NCBI GenBank assembly: GCA_034420695.1
Contig: DAOULB010000040.1
Span: forward strand, 186,001-250,000
Source: Io17-Chloro-G2 sp034420695
Lineage (GTDB): Bacteria; Chloroflexota; Dehalococcoidia; Lucifugimonadales; UBA3495
Reading direction: 5' to 3'
DNA: 64,000 bases
Under the pieces are notes generated by a model that saw nothing but the letters and a program-made list of their open reading frames with translations, did no database searches and was not told the DNA's origin. The position numbers and the translations under genes were made by a program. This document shows, in pieces, positions 25,545 to 34,454 of the stretch. Each line of letters starts with the position of its first letter. The first letter of the stretch is position 1.

Positions 25545-26042
25545 TTACTTCGTGTCGTCGTAGTCTGGGCGCTTGGACCAAGTGAGGCTATTGGGGTCGT
25601 GGACCAGCTCAACCTTCCTGCCGGCCGAATCTTCAATGCCCAGCGGATGATAAAGCAGTTCCACGATGTTGCCGTCCGGGTCCTTGATGTAGGTGTAGTG
25701 GTGACCGGTGTATTCCCGTTTCCTCCAAGTGGACTCCCTTTCGTCCGCCGGCCTCCGGTTGGGATTATGGCTGTAGGGAACGCCCAGGCTTTCAAGGTTT
25801 TCAATCATTTCGTCCCAGTCGGCCACCTCAACGGCGAAGTGGACCGTCGGGACTTGGACTACCTCGGAGGGCTCGTTGGTATGGATTTCCGCATTGCCCA
25901 GCCTGAACTGGAGCTGGGTCCGGTTCAAGGTGGGGCCCCGGTCAAAGAACTCTGCCCCCAGGACTTTCTCATACCAGTCTCTGGTGCGCTGCCGGTCGCT
26001 TATCTGGATGTTTACGTGGTGGATGACTGTGACTCTGGACAT
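25545..26042 (-). CDS. VOC (glyoxalase/dioxygenase) superfamily protein
   Basis: A 165-residue metalloenzyme fold made of two beta-alpha-beta-beta-beta units: VTVIHHVNIQISDRQRTRDW at the N terminus with a His ligand, VHFAVEVADW in the middle and YTYIKDPDGNIVELLYHP near the end, with Glu as a usual metal ligand. I set the start at 26042 (MSRVTV) because AAAGGAG lies about 7 bp before it. An upstream in-frame ATG at 26123 would add 27 residues unlike the family. Could be a ring-cleavage dioxygenase or lyase; not resolvable. Confidence 0.83.
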   Translation of the reverse strand: MSRVTVIHHVNIQISDRQRTRDWYEKVLGAEFFDRGPTLNRTQLQFRLGNAEIHTNEPSEVVQVPTVHFAVEVADWDEMIENLESLGVPYSHNPNRRPADERESTWRKREYTGHHYTYIKDPDGNIVELLYHPLGIEDSAGRKVELVHDPNSLTWSKRPDYDDTK

Positions 26043-26196
26043 GGCTTTGACTCCTTTCAACGGAATTGTCTGTACCCGCCCACTGTGAGCATTGAATTCC
26101 GTTCGATTCAGGGAAGGACTCACGTTTTCGCGTTCTACATATTATTCGCCATAGCCGCTTGCTGTCCAGCGGGCCTTATAGCCGATGGGAACCAAT

Positions 26197-26225
26197 GAAA
26201 AAGCCCCCGTCAGGCTGCGGGGGCT
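26197..26225 (-). terminator. Terminator of the tRNA-His/tRNA-Arg unit
   Basis: Stem AGCCCCCG (26202-26209) with CGGGGGCT (26218-26225) and an 8 nt loop. On the minus strand it runs into a TTTTT tract. It is 15 bp past the 3' end of tRNA-Arg. Confidence 0.85.
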
Positions 26226-26240
26226 GCGAATGTTCGGGGT

Positions 26241-26316
26241 TGGCGCGCCCGGCGGGATTCGAACCCACAACCCCTGGGTCCGAAGCCCAGTACTCTGTCC
26301 GTTGAGCTACAGGCGC
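26241..26316 (-). tRNA. tRNA-Arg (TCG)
   Basis: A 76 nt cloverleaf. Acceptor GCGCCTG pairs with CGGGCGC. The D-arm is TAGCTCAACGGA, and the anticodon stem CTGGG/CCCAG has loop CTTCGGA, anticodon TCG. The T-arm is GTGGG-TTCGAAT-CCCGC, the discriminator is G, and CCA is encoded. It lies 21 bp after tRNA-His. Confidence 0.93.
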
Positions 26317-26337
26317 AAGTTGGCGGGGTTGCTCTAT

Positions 26338-26415
26338 TGGGGCGAGCGACGGGATTCGAACCCGTGATCTCCTGTGCCACAGACAGGCGCCTTGGACCAC
26401 TTGGCTACGCTCGCC
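26338..26415 (-). tRNA. tRNA-His (GTG)
   Basis: A 78 nt tRNA with the histidine hallmarks: encoded G-1, acceptor GCGAGCG pairing with CGCTCGC, and C73, with CCA encoded. The anticodon loop is CTGTGGC within CCTGT/ACAGG, anticodon GTG. T-loop TTCGAAT. It is first in a two-tRNA minus-strand unit ending at the terminator near 26200. Confidence 0.94.
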
Positions 26416-26568
26416 ACGCCACCACAGCCTGTTCTCCCGGCACGGGGTCCATGGCTGTTCAGGCAAATTAATGGTAGCAAAAAGACTGCCCTCCTTCAAC
26501 ATGACCTCTTTGGCCCCGTACTCTGCCATGCACCCCTCGGCGGCTCGGCTGCAGTTTATGCCGGCCAA

Positions 26569-26856
26569 GATAACTTTCCTGACGTCCTGTTCCATAGCCG
26601 GAGCAGCGACAATCACATCAACTACAATCATCCTCCATTGGACGCCCTCCTGCAGGAGGTAAGGACCGAGACTCAACCGGCGCAGCGTTTCAATTTGTAC
26701 AAACAAGTGGAGCAAATGATACTGGACGACGCCCCGTGGATGCCCTTGTGGTACAGTAGGCAGAGGCACCTGCTCATCAAGCCCAACGGCAAGGACTACC
26801 TCCTGACACCCCTGATAATTCCCAAGCTGCGGCACGTGCACTTCACCGGCGAGTAG
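26569..26856 (+). pseudogene. 5'-truncated peptide ABC transporter substrate-binding protein
   Basis: Only the last 95 or so residues of a family-5 solute-binding protein remain. They run from DNFPDVLFHSRSSDNH through YNHPPLDALLQEVRTET and LDDAPWMPLWYS to the ending LTPLIIPKLRHVHFTGE. An intact member has 500-600 residues. Upstream of about 26569 the frame loses all resemblance, and the tRNA-His gene begins (on the other strand) about 150 bp away. Intact DppB- and DppC-type permease genes follow. The most economical reading is loss of the 5' portion by recombination or deletion near the tRNA genes. Confidence 0.75.
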
Positions 26857-26871
26857 GAGGGTTGTAGAGCT

Positions 26872-27819
26872 TTGTGGGCCTACATAGCCCGCCGGTTGGC
26901 TTGGGCTCCATTTCTCTTGTTGATGGTCACCTTTGTGACCTTTGTGCTGGGACGGTTCGGCCCGGGCGACCCGGTTCAGATACTCCAGGGGCAGTATTCC
27001 AACCCCGAGGTCGTCGAACGCATCCGCGAGCAAAAGGGGTTGGACGACAATGTATTCGTCCAGTACGGGCGTTACATCCGGGACCTGTCCCAAGGAGACT
27101 TCGGCGAAAGCTTCAAGTACCGGGGCCGCGGCGTTGGCGAGTTGATCGAAAAGCGCATGTGGGTTTCGGCCCAGCTGGCTTTCGCCGCCCTGATTATCTC
27201 CGTGGGCTTGGGGATACCCGCCGGGGTCTTCGCCGCCCTGCGGCAGGGCACTTGGTGGGACACCGCGCTGGTGGCGCTGACCCTTTTGGGCCAGTCCATG
27301 CCCGTCTTTCTCACCGCCCCGGGACTGCTAATCATCTTTGCCTTGAAGCTGGATATTCTGCCCACCCACGGCTGGGGAGGGCTGTTCGACACCCGTGTAA
27401 TCATGCCGGCCTTGGTCATGGGAATCCCGGGGGTTGCAATCATTACCCGCCTTACCCGTTCCAGCACTTTGGACGTTGCAACCCAGGACTACATCAGGAC
27501 CGCCCGGGCCAAGGGACTGGCCGAAACCACGGTCCGCCGCCGCCACATCCTGCGCAATTCCCTGATTCCGGTGGTCACCACCCTCGGTTTCTCATTGGCC
27601 GGTCTGGCCAGCGGCGCAGTGATCGTTGAGGGGTTCTTTGGCATCCCCGGCGTGGGTCTTCTCGCCATAGAATCCCTGTTCTCCCGGGACTACCCGGTCA
27701 TCATGGCCTTGGTAATCATTGGGACCAGCATGTTCGTAATGGCCAACCTGTTGGTGGACTTGGCCTATCCCGTCCTGGACCCCCGCATACGGCTGGGAGG
27801 CGATTACGTTGCAGGGTGA
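26872..27819 (+). CDS. dppB: ABC transporter permease, DppB/OppB type
   Basis: A 315-residue inner-membrane permease with about six membrane segments. The first is WAPFLLLMVTFVTFVLGRF, and the family EAA-type loop is ARAKGLAETTVRRRHILRN at about 210-228. The ending DLAYPVLDPRIRLGG is characteristic of DppB. It forms half of the peptide/nickel-type import channel with the next gene. Start TTG at 26872, with TAGGAGGG about 12 bp upstream. No DppD or DppF ATPase is in the window and the binding protein is truncated, so the unit must borrow partners or be inactive. Confidence 0.88.
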   Translation: MWAYIARRLAWAPFLLLMVTFVTFVLGRFGPGDPVQILQGQYSNPEVVERIREQKGLDDNVFVQYGRYIRDLSQGDFGESFKYRGRGVGELIEKRMWVSAQLAFAALIISVGLGIPAGVFAALRQGTWWDTALVALTLLGQSMPVFLTAPGLLIIFALKLDILPTHGWGGLFDTRVIMPALVMGIPGVAIITRLTRSSTLDVATQDYIRTARAKGLAETTVRRRHILRNSLIPVVTTLGFSLAGLASGAVIVEGFFGIPGVGLLAIESLFSRDYPVIMALVIIGTSMFVMANLLVDLAYPVLDPRIRLGGDYVAG

Positions 27820-28771
27820 AGCCGGAAGTGTCTTGGCGCCCCCTGCAAGCCGGGGCCGCAGCTACCTGGGCCTTTCCCTCAGGCGGTTGCTTCGCAAGAA
27901 GACCGCTGTTGCCTGCCTCTTTGTTATCGTGGTGATGTACGGTTCAGGAGTGCTGGCCCCCTTGGTCACGCCTTACGACTACAACGCCCAGGACCTGTCC
28001 ATCACCAAGCAAGGGCCCAGCCTGGCCCACCCCTTTGGCACCGACCGCGTGGGCCGCGACATCCTGACCCGCATCATCTACGGCCTGCGCACCACCGTCA
28101 TTGTCACCCTGGCGGCAATGCTGGGGGGCAGCCTGTTGCTTGGCATCACCCTGGGCCTGATGGCCGGCTACTTCGGCAAGGTAATAGACGGGGTGATCAT
28201 GCGGGTGGGGGAGGTGACCTCGGCCTTCCCCGATATTCTGCTGGTGCTCATTATCGTAGCCACCGTCAAACCCCGGATTCTGACTTGGGTGCGGGGCGTG
28301 GAAGACACCCTTGGAATAGAGATAATCCGCTTGGGGATTGTGGACTACATGGTCTTGTCGGTGGCCTTGGCCGCCTTCTCCTGGTTCGGCATGGCCAGGC
28401 TGGTGCGCGGCCAAGTACTGCAAGCCCGGGAGTTTCAATACGTGGAGGCGGCCCGCGCCATCGGGCTGACCACGCCCAGGATACTGCTGTTCCACATCCT
28501 GCCCAACGTAATCGGCCCCATCATAGTGGTGGTTTCCGCGGGCCTTGCCTCCTTTGCCGGCTCAGAGATATTCCTGAGCTGGATAGGCATCGGCATACAG
28601 CCGCCGACCCCCAGCCTGGGAGTCATGATATTCGAGAACGGGAACATCTCCGTGCTGCGCACCACCCCCCACCTGCTTCTGTTCCCGGTAGCAACCCTGG
28701 CCGTCCTGCTGTTCACCTTCAACCTGCTCGGAGACTCGGTAAACGACGCCTTCAACCCCAGGGCGCGTTGA
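27809..28771 (+). CDS. dppC: ABC transporter permease, DppC/OppC type
   Basis: A 320-residue partner of DppB. N-terminal cytoplasmic stretch followed by RKKTAVACLFVIVVMYGSG, the DppC hallmark HPFGTDRVGRDILTRIIYG, and the EAA loop EAARAIGLTTPRILLFHILP. The ending FNLLGDSVNDAFNPR is also typical. TTG start at 27809, 11 bp inside the end of dppB, with GGGAGG about 8 bp upstream, so translation is coupled. ATPase genes do not follow; the next gene is convergent. Confidence 0.88.
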   Translation: MQGEAGSVLAPPASRGRSYLGLSLRRLLRKKTAVACLFVIVVMYGSGVLAPLVTPYDYNAQDLSITKQGPSLAHPFGTDRVGRDILTRIIYGLRTTVIVTLAAMLGGSLLLGITLGLMAGYFGKVIDGVIMRVGEVTSAFPDILLVLIIVATVKPRILTWVRGVEDTLGIEIIRLGIVDYMVLSVALAAFSWFGMARLVRGQVLQAREFQYVEAARAIGLTTPRILLFHILPNVIGPIIVVVSAGLASFAGSEIFLSWIGIGIQPPTPSLGVMIFENGNISVLRTTPHLLLFPVATLAVLLFTFNLLGDSVNDAFNPRAR

Positions 28772-28918
28772 CGCAGGCTGACCCCAGCGGCCGTAGTGAC
28801 TGTTCTGACCCCGTAAGGGTTACCGGCCGGAGGGGTTACGGGAAAGCAGTGAAGGTTCGCATTCGACCGGAACCGGAAGACTGCTACCGTGAGGAGATTC
28901 CAGTCCGGACCTGAGACG

Positions 28919-30310
28919 CTACCTCCCCTTGGGCCGGAACAGCCGCCCCCCGGCCAGTCCCAAGGGGACCAGCAACAGCAACAGCATGGCGGGGTCTCCC
29001 CGGAATAGCGAAGCCGAGGCCTTCGCCGGGGCGGCGCAGCCGGAGATCTGGGTCTGTCCTTCTCCGTTCCCCACAAAAGGAGACTGGGACTCTTCGGCCC
29101 CCTCATCCGGCTCCTCCTTTTCTTCAGAGGAAGTCGTCTGCTCCGTAAAGTCGCGGGCGCCCGGCTGGGAAATCTCCACTTCCAGTTGCTCGGGGGGAGG
29201 CAAGGGCTCCAGCCCCATAGTGCCCCGCCACTCGCTGTCCAAGCCGTACTGGTCGAACCCGTACACCTGCTCCAGCGCCTCGTCTATATGCCTCGTGTCT
29301 TGAAGGACCCTCATGAGCTCTGCCATCTTCTCCGGGCCGTAAGTGTCAATCATGTGATACACCACCGACCGGCCCTGGCCGTACCCAATGATGACGTCGT
29401 CGGGGTTGCCGCCCAAGGTGTGCTGCAACCAGAGGGGGCGCAGCCGCCGGGTGTAAATCCCGTACCGGAGGGCGTCGTCGTAATCGCCGCTGGGGTCGAT
29501 GTTTCCGTACTCTGCCAGTCCTTCGTTGAGCCACGCCGGCACGTCGGTAATTGCCGGTCCCGCCGCCTCGTGCACCAGCAGATGCACAAATTCGTGGGAA
29601 GTTGTCCCCTTCACCGTGGCGTCAGAGCCTTCCACCAGCAGCACCCTCAGGTTGGAAAACGCCATGCCCTGGGTGACCAATTGCTCCGCGGTGGCCTGGG
29701 ACCGGAAGGGCAGGGCGGTTGCCATGTCTCGGTAGTTGTCGTACGCCACTATTCTCAGGGGTTCGGTGGGTTCGATGCCCAGTACCGGCTTCATCCTGTC
29801 CAGGGCCTGGCTGGCCGCATCCAGAATTGTCCGCGCCCTGGCTTCAGCGTATTCTCCGTAGTAGTAGACGGTGATCAGCCCGAAGGTGACGGTCAGCCAG
29901 TCGAACCGGGTGTCCAGATATACAAACTCTTGTTCGGGGGTGCGCAGCACCGCGCCGGCCTTGTCACGGATTTCGAACGAGTACTCCATGGTGGTGCCAG
30001 GCGGAAAATAGTTTCCTTGTCCCTTGCTTTTGACCAAGGAAGTGCCGTCCACCGAGGTCCCGGCCTCGAACTCCACAGCCGAGTAGGAGCTCTGCTTCAC
30101 GTTGCCCAGGGTCCTGAAATACACTCGTATGTCGTCAATCTCGGAGGTGCTGCGGGCCGAAACATTGAACTCTATCCCGTCCGGGAACTGGCTCTTGGCC
30201 GAATGCTCCAGCACTTCTATATCGCCGCCTTCGGCCCGGGCCGTTTCCGCCCAGAAAGCCGTCAGGGCCCCAAGGCACCCAATCAATGTCAATGCAATCA
30301 AGAGCCGCAA
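28919..30310 (-). CDS. Exported peptidase MA-like (gluzincin) metalloprotease
   Basis: A 463-residue exported protein. Signal peptide about 1-26 (IALTLIGCLGALTAFWAETARA), then a beta-rich N-terminal region. The zinc peptidase domain has H239-E240-F-V-H243 and the third ligand E263 in NEGLAEY. An acidic linker (about 390-425) leads to a C-terminal hydrophobic anchor with basic tail (RLFRPKGR). TTG start, with AGGAAAG about 5-6 bp before it. Peptidase-MA family enzymes of this layout are common in Dehalococcoidia-related bacteria. Substrate unknown. It converges with dppC. Confidence 0.82.
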   Translation of the reverse strand: MRLLIALTLIGCLGALTAFWAETARAEGGDIEVLEHSAKSQFPDGIEFNVSARSTSEIDDIRVYFRTLGNVKQSSYSAVEFEAGTSVDGTSLVKSKGQGNYFPPGTTMEYSFEIRDKAGAVLRTPEQEFVYLDTRFDWLTVTFGLITVYYYGEYAEARARTILDAASQALDRMKPVLGIEPTEPLRIVAYDNYRDMATALPFRSQATAEQLVTQGMAFSNLRVLLVEGSDATVKGTTSHEFVHLLVHEAAGPAITDVPAWLNEGLAEYGNIDPSGDYDDALRYGIYTRRLRPLWLQHTLGGNPDDVIIGYGQGRSVVYHMIDTYGPEKMAELMRVLQDTRHIDEALEQVYGFDQYGLDSEWRGTMGLEPLPPPEQLEVEISQPGARDFTEQTTSSEEKEEPDEGAEESQSPFVGNGEGQTQISGCAAPAKASASLFRGDPAMLLLLLVPLGLAGGRLFRPKGR

Positions 30311-30566
30311 AAGTACTTTCCTGTCGTGGAAGGGTGTAAGGCTCCGGCACAGCTTGAGGACAGGCGAAGCCTGAAACCCTCTTGATGTCCCGTAACTATT
30401 ACATTATACGTCGTTGTTGAAAGCTGCAGATTCCGTGCTGCGCGGACAAAGGCCGGGAGGTCCCGGCATTCACCCGCTTGACTGGCTATGTCCTCGTCCA
30501 TACAGTAGGATTGCGGGGAGCGGAACTGCTCCTTCGGCGATATGAAACTAGAGGCAATTCAGCAAA

Positions 30567-31325
30567 ATGGCACTTAGAGTCGGACTGGTTGCAGAACTGA
30601 ATTTTGAGCCCTTCTACTTGGACATGCGCCGCCGGGACATTGAACTGTGTCCTGTGCCGTCCCACGGCCTGACCGGCGCCTTGGAGCAGGGTCAAATCGA
30701 CGCCGGGCCAGTGTCCTTGGTGGACGGGTTCCGGCTGGAGGAAAAGCTGAGCCCCATTGCCGGGTTCTGCGTGGCCGCCACCCAGCGGGCGGTCAACAGC
30801 CTGTTCTTCTCCAAGCGGCCCCTGGAGGAGCTTTCAGGCTTGCCCATTGCCGCTGAAAACGCCGACCCTACTTCCGCCGCCTTGCTGGAGGTGATCCTCA
30901 AACTCAGGCATCAAGGAGAGCCGGGACCCCTGGTTTCACCCCAGGAGGAACACGAGGCAGTGTTGATTACCGGCGACCCGGCATTGCGCCGCCGCCGGGG
31001 CATGCGAGACTTCCCCCACCGCTACGACCTGGGTTGGGAGTGGAACCAATGGACCGGCCTGCCCTTCGTCTTCTCCCGCTGGATGGCCCGTAACGACCTG
31101 GAAGAAGCGCAAACGGCCCTGCTGGAGGACACCCTGTACGTGGCCTTGGAGGATGGGATTGACTCCCTCTACCACGTAACGGAACCCAGGGACCGGATTC
31201 TGATGCTGCCCAAGGACATCTCCCAATACATCCAGGGTCTTCGCTTTTACATGGGCCGGTTGGAGGTCAAGTCGGTCGACCTGTTTCGAGGCTACTTGGA
31301 CCAAGCCGGCGTCAACCACGGATAG
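30567..31325 (+). CDS. MqnA-family protein (chorismate dehydratase-like)
   Basis: A 252-residue protein of the MqnA/MqnD periplasmic-binding-protein fold, which in MqnA makes 3-[(1-carboxyvinyl)oxy]benzoate from chorismate for menaquinone by the futalosine route. Family features are LEQGQIDAGPVSLVDG, SLFFSKRPLEELSG, the TS pair in DPTSAALLEVIL, LITGDPALR and the hallmark DLGWEWNQWTGLPFVFSRW. The N-terminal motif LNFEPFY replaces the usual YLNTxP. No other mqn gene is near; a MetF-like gene follows 54 bp downstream. It may be MqnA itself or a relative with another ligand. Confidence 0.75.
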   Translation: MALRVGLVAELNFEPFYLDMRRRDIELCPVPSHGLTGALEQGQIDAGPVSLVDGFRLEEKLSPIAGFCVAATQRAVNSLFFSKRPLEELSGLPIAAENADPTSAALLEVILKLRHQGEPGPLVSPQEEHEAVLITGDPALRRRRGMRDFPHRYDLGWEWNQWTGLPFVFSRWMARNDLEEAQTALLEDTLYVALEDGIDSLYHVTEPRDRILMLPKDISQYIQGLRFYMGRLEVKSVDLFRGYLDQAGVNHG

Positions 31326-31379
31326 TCCTCTGCGCGGCTTCTTTCCCATCTAGGAGACAGGAAAGCCTGAGCACCGCCC

Positions 31380-32243
31380 ATGAGAGTCACCGACAGGACC
31401 TTCGAAGCCACCGGATATGCTTGCATTCTCTGCGATTTTTCTCCCCCCCGTTCCGGCGACCCGTCCCTGCTGGACCAAGCCAGCATGGACGCCGACTTCA
31501 TAGCAGCCGCCTACAACCCCGGCAGATCGGTGCGGTCCAACTCGGCCATGACCGCCGCCGCCATCCAGCGGCGCACCGGCAAAGAGGTCACGTTCACCCT
31601 GGCGCCCCGGGATATGAACCAGTTGGCCCTGCAGTCTTTGCTGTTGGGCGCCCAATCCCTGGGGCTGGAAAACGTCATAGTGGTTCAGGGCGACCCCCTG
31701 TCCACAAGAGACTTGGAACTGACCAAGCCCGTCGCCGATGTGAGCGCAACCGGCTTGATAGAAGCCATACGCGGTCTTAATCAGGGCCGGGACTACCGGG
31801 GCTTGGAGTTGCAAGGGCCCACCGCTTTCTGCATTGGCGCCACGGCGGACTTGGGAAGGGGTTTGGAGCCGGAAGCCCGGCTGGCGCGGCGCAAAATAGA
31901 GGCCGGGGCAGACTTCCTGATGACCCAGCCGGTGTTTGACGCAGACAGTGCACGGGACTTCTTGGCGGCCATTTCGGAACCTGACGGACGCGTGCCGGCG
32001 GTGCCGGTGTTCTTCGGGCTGCAGATTCTTGAACTGGACGGGATATTCTTTGGAGAGGTGCCCCAGACTTTCATGGGGCAGTTGGCAATGGGCCAATCAG
32101 GGGTGGAGCTGGCTTTGGGACTCTACGATTCCCTAAGAAGGGCCGGCTTGCACAACATCTACTTGGTGCCGCCCATCCGCCGCGGCGGGGCCCGCAATTA
32201 TGACGCCGCCCGGCAGTTCCTGGCCCGGGCCAGGCGTGACTGA
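31380..32243 (+). CDS. Methylenetetrahydrofolate reductase family protein
   Basis: A 287-residue TIM-barrel flavoprotein related to MetF. Typical segments: RSNSAMTAAAI, APRDMNQLALQSLLLGAQSL and NVIVVQGDP (flavin/folate region), ADFLMTQPVFDADSA, and a C-terminal PVFFGL. It differs from E. coli MetF in the N-terminal strand (CILCDFSPPRSG rather than SFEFFPP). The reductase role in C1 metabolism is probable, but many such paralogues exist. ATG at 31380. It follows the MqnA-like gene by 54 bp and is probably co-transcribed. Confidence 0.78.
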   Translation: MRVTDRTFEATGYACILCDFSPPRSGDPSLLDQASMDADFIAAAYNPGRSVRSNSAMTAAAIQRRTGKEVTFTLAPRDMNQLALQSLLLGAQSLGLENVIVVQGDPLSTRDLELTKPVADVSATGLIEAIRGLNQGRDYRGLELQGPTAFCIGATADLGRGLEPEARLARRKIEAGADFLMTQPVFDADSARDFLAAISEPDGRVPAVPVFFGLQILELDGIFFGEVPQTFMGQLAMGQSGVELALGLYDSLRRAGLHNIYLVPPIRRGGARNYDAARQFLARARRD

Positions 32244-32280
32244 CCCTCGCCTGGATGCTACAAGGTAGTCTGGCCTACCT

Positions 32281-33951
32281 CTAGGGCGACCACGGGGGCG
32301 GGGCCATGCCCTCGATATCGGTCCGAACGTCAACTACCGCTGGCTTGCCCGACGCTATTGCCTGTTCCAAGGCCCCTTGTATCTCCGAAGGCTGATCAAC
32401 CCGGATGCCCAAGCAGCCCATGGAGTCGGCTAGTTGGGCCAGATTCACTTCGGAGAAACCGTAGAGCTCCGCCGGGTTGCCGTCGAACCCGCGGTAAGCC
32501 GCGTCGTCTCCGCGTTTGTTCTGGTTCAGGGCTTGGTTGTTGTTCACCAGGATCACGGCGTTTATTCCGTAACGGGCCGCGGTCTCCAATTCCCCGATGT
32601 GGTACCAGAAGCCGCCGTCGCCGGTGAAGCAAATCACAGGCCTTTCCGGTGCGGCGCACTTCGCCCCCAATGCCGCCGACAGTCCCCATCCCAGTGACCC
32701 GGCCGCCCTCAGGTAGCTCTGGTCCGGATACTTCAGGTCCACCATGCTGCCGGTCCATATCCCGGAGTGTCCGGTGTCGCACATCAGGATGGCGTCGGAG
32801 GGGAGCGTCTTGGTCAGTTCATTGCAGAGACGTTCCGGCCGGATGGGCACGTCGTCGGAATTTGCCAGCGGCGCCACTTCGTCCCGCCACTCCTGCACCA
32901 GTCCGGCCGCCCGGTCCACCCAGTCTCCGCGGCCGCCGATTGGCTCCAGTACCTCGATGAGCCGCCGCAAGCTGGCCTTGGCGTCCCCCTGCAGCGCAAC
33001 CGTCGCCGGATAGCTGCGTCCCAGCTCCGACGGGTCGATGTCTATCTGGATGACCGGGGTTCCCATGGCGGGAATCTGCCACTCCAAGGTCACTTGGCTG
33101 CCGGTGTGGCTGCCGATGAACAAAACCAAGTCGGCCTCGGACACAACTTGGTTCGCACAGGCCCGGGAATAGGAACCGCATACTCCCACGGAAAGCCGGT
33201 GGTCTTCCGGTATGCTCCCCTTGGCATTGAGGGAAGTGGCCACCGGGATGTTCAGCATCTCGGCCAGTTCCACCACCTCTCGCTGTGCTCCCGAAGCGGT
33301 GACTCCGCCTCCGGCGACAATCACCGGCCGCTGGCTCCCGGCCAGCACCTGCGCCGCCTGCCGGACCCGTTCCGGTTCCGGTTCGGGCCGGAACGCCGGG
33401 CGCTGCATGAAGGCCTCTTCCACCAATATCTCCAAGTCCGCTTGCCCGTCGGCAATTGGGTCACCGGCGTGTCCCTGCAGGTCAAGGTGCACTGGTGCGG
33501 GGGCGCCGGTGGTGGCTTCCCTGAAGGCCTGCCGCACCAAGTGAGGCAACTGCTCCACGGTTTCCACCATGGCGCTGTACTTGGTGACGGCGCTGAAGGG
33601 CTGCACGTGTTCGATTTCTTGGTACGAGTTGCGGTAGCGGTGCATCGGCGGCCGGTGGCCGGTTATGGCGATTACCGGGGCCAAGCCAAGAAAAGCGTCC
33701 TGCAGCCCCGCTGCCAGGTTCGCCGCACCCACCGACTGGGCCATGCAAATTCCAGGGCGTCCGCTGGCCCTGGCGTAGCCGTCGGCCATGTAGGCCGCTG
33801 CTTTCTCGCCGTGGGTTACGATCCGCTTGATGCCCACCCGTTCCATCTCCACCATGGCCCTCCGGGCAATCACCGGCACCAGAAAGGAGTGAGTTACTCC
33901 ATAGCCCTTCATGGTTTCGGCCAAGAATCTTCCGCCGGTCATTTCTGGCAT
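32281..33951 (-). CDS. Thiamine diphosphate-dependent enzyme, acetolactate synthase-like
   Basis: A 556-residue three-domain TPP enzyme: Pyr domain (about 1-170, with the glutamate in THGEKAAAYMADGYARASG), central Rossmann-like domain (about 190-320), and PP domain with GDGGFWYHIGELETAA followed by NNN, the Mg/TPP motif. Family members include acetolactate synthase, benzoylformate decarboxylase and sulfoacetaldehyde-type enzymes; none can be chosen here. No small regulatory subunit IlvH is adjacent, which argues against biosynthetic acetolactate synthase. It is the last gene in a minus-strand group with CMD, SDR and DUF35 proteins. Confidence 0.83.
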   Translation of the reverse strand: MPEMTGGRFLAETMKGYGVTHSFLVPVIARRAMVEMERVGIKRIVTHGEKAAAYMADGYARASGRPGICMAQSVGAANLAAGLQDAFLGLAPVIAITGHRPPMHRYRNSYQEIEHVQPFSAVTKYSAMVETVEQLPHLVRQAFREATTGAPAPVHLDLQGHAGDPIADGQADLEILVEEAFMQRPAFRPEPEPERVRQAAQVLAGSQRPVIVAGGGVTASGAQREVVELAEMLNIPVATSLNAKGSIPEDHRLSVGVCGSYSRACANQVVSEADLVLFIGSHTGSQVTLEWQIPAMGTPVIQIDIDPSELGRSYPATVALQGDAKASLRRLIEVLEPIGGRGDWVDRAAGLVQEWRDEVAPLANSDDVPIRPERLCNELTKTLPSDAILMCDTGHSGIWTGSMVDLKYPDQSYLRAAGSLGWGLSAALGAKCAAPERPVICFTGDGGFWYHIGELETAARYGINAVILVNNNQALNQNKRGDDAAYRGFDGNPAELYGFSEVNLAQLADSMGCLGIRVDQPSEIQGALEQAIASGKPAVVDVRTDIEGMAPPPWSP

Positions 33952-34051
33952 CGCGCCGCCTCCGGAATCTGAAAAATTTCAATTGGGGCCCGGATGGTCC
34001 CCGGGTTGGTGAAGGCCTAGTGGACCCTGAAGGCTTGCTCCTCGCGGTCTC

Positions 34052-34360
34052 TTACCGGGAGTCGAACACTTCCTTGGCGACCCGGACGGCGTTGGCCGCG
34101 GTGGGCCACCCGGCGTAGAAGGCCATGTGAGTGATGACTTCTCCAATTTCGTCCTGGGTAACGCCGTTATCCAGCGCCCGCCCGATGTGTCCCCTCAACT
34201 GGTCGGTGCGGTAAAGAGCCACCAGTGTGGCAACCGTGATCAGGCTCCGGTCCCTCTTTGAAAGCCCGGGCCGCTCCCAGATGTCGCCGAACAGCACGTT
34301 GGCCGTTACGTCGGCCAGTTGGGGAGCCACCTCTTGCATTGCCGTGCGCGGAGTCGTCAT
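34052..34360 (-). CDS. Carboxymuconolactone decarboxylase family protein
   Basis: A 102-residue helical protein of the CMD family: LSKRDRSLITVATLVALYR, then LRGHIGRALDNGVTQDEI and EVITHMAFYAGWPTAANAV. The AhpD-type CxxC redox motif is absent, which fits CMD-type decarboxylases and not peroxidase partners. gamma-Carboxymuconolactone decarboxylation is a protocatechuate-pathway step; the true substrate is open. It lies between the SDR and TPP-enzyme genes on the same strand. Confidence 0.85.
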   Translation of the reverse strand: MTTPRTAMQEVAPQLADVTANVLFGDIWERPGLSKRDRSLITVATLVALYRTDQLRGHIGRALDNGVTQDEIGEVITHMAFYAGWPTAANAVRVAKEVFDSR

Positions 34361-34454
34361 AAAATCTCCCTTCTGTAGAGGCGTATTAGCTATCGGTTTC
34401 TTCTATCCCGTTGTTGCGCAGGATCTGCTTTGGCCCCGAATCCTGCCGTGGAAA

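Noticed and set aside
26469..26562. Minus-strand segment with AAEGCMAEYGAKEVMLKEG resembling a piece of a PfkB-type kinase
   Set aside because: Only about 31 residues, lacking the second glycine of the family motif and any start or continuation; chance similarity cannot be excluded.
26176..27093. A 305-residue minus-strand frame spanning the tRNA genes
   Set aside because: It runs through two clear tRNA genes and antisense to dppB; not a gene.
28809..28842. Inverted repeat CCCGTAA / TTACGGG between dppC and the peptidase gene
   Set aside because: Short 7 bp arms with a long loop and no T tract; too weak to call a terminator.
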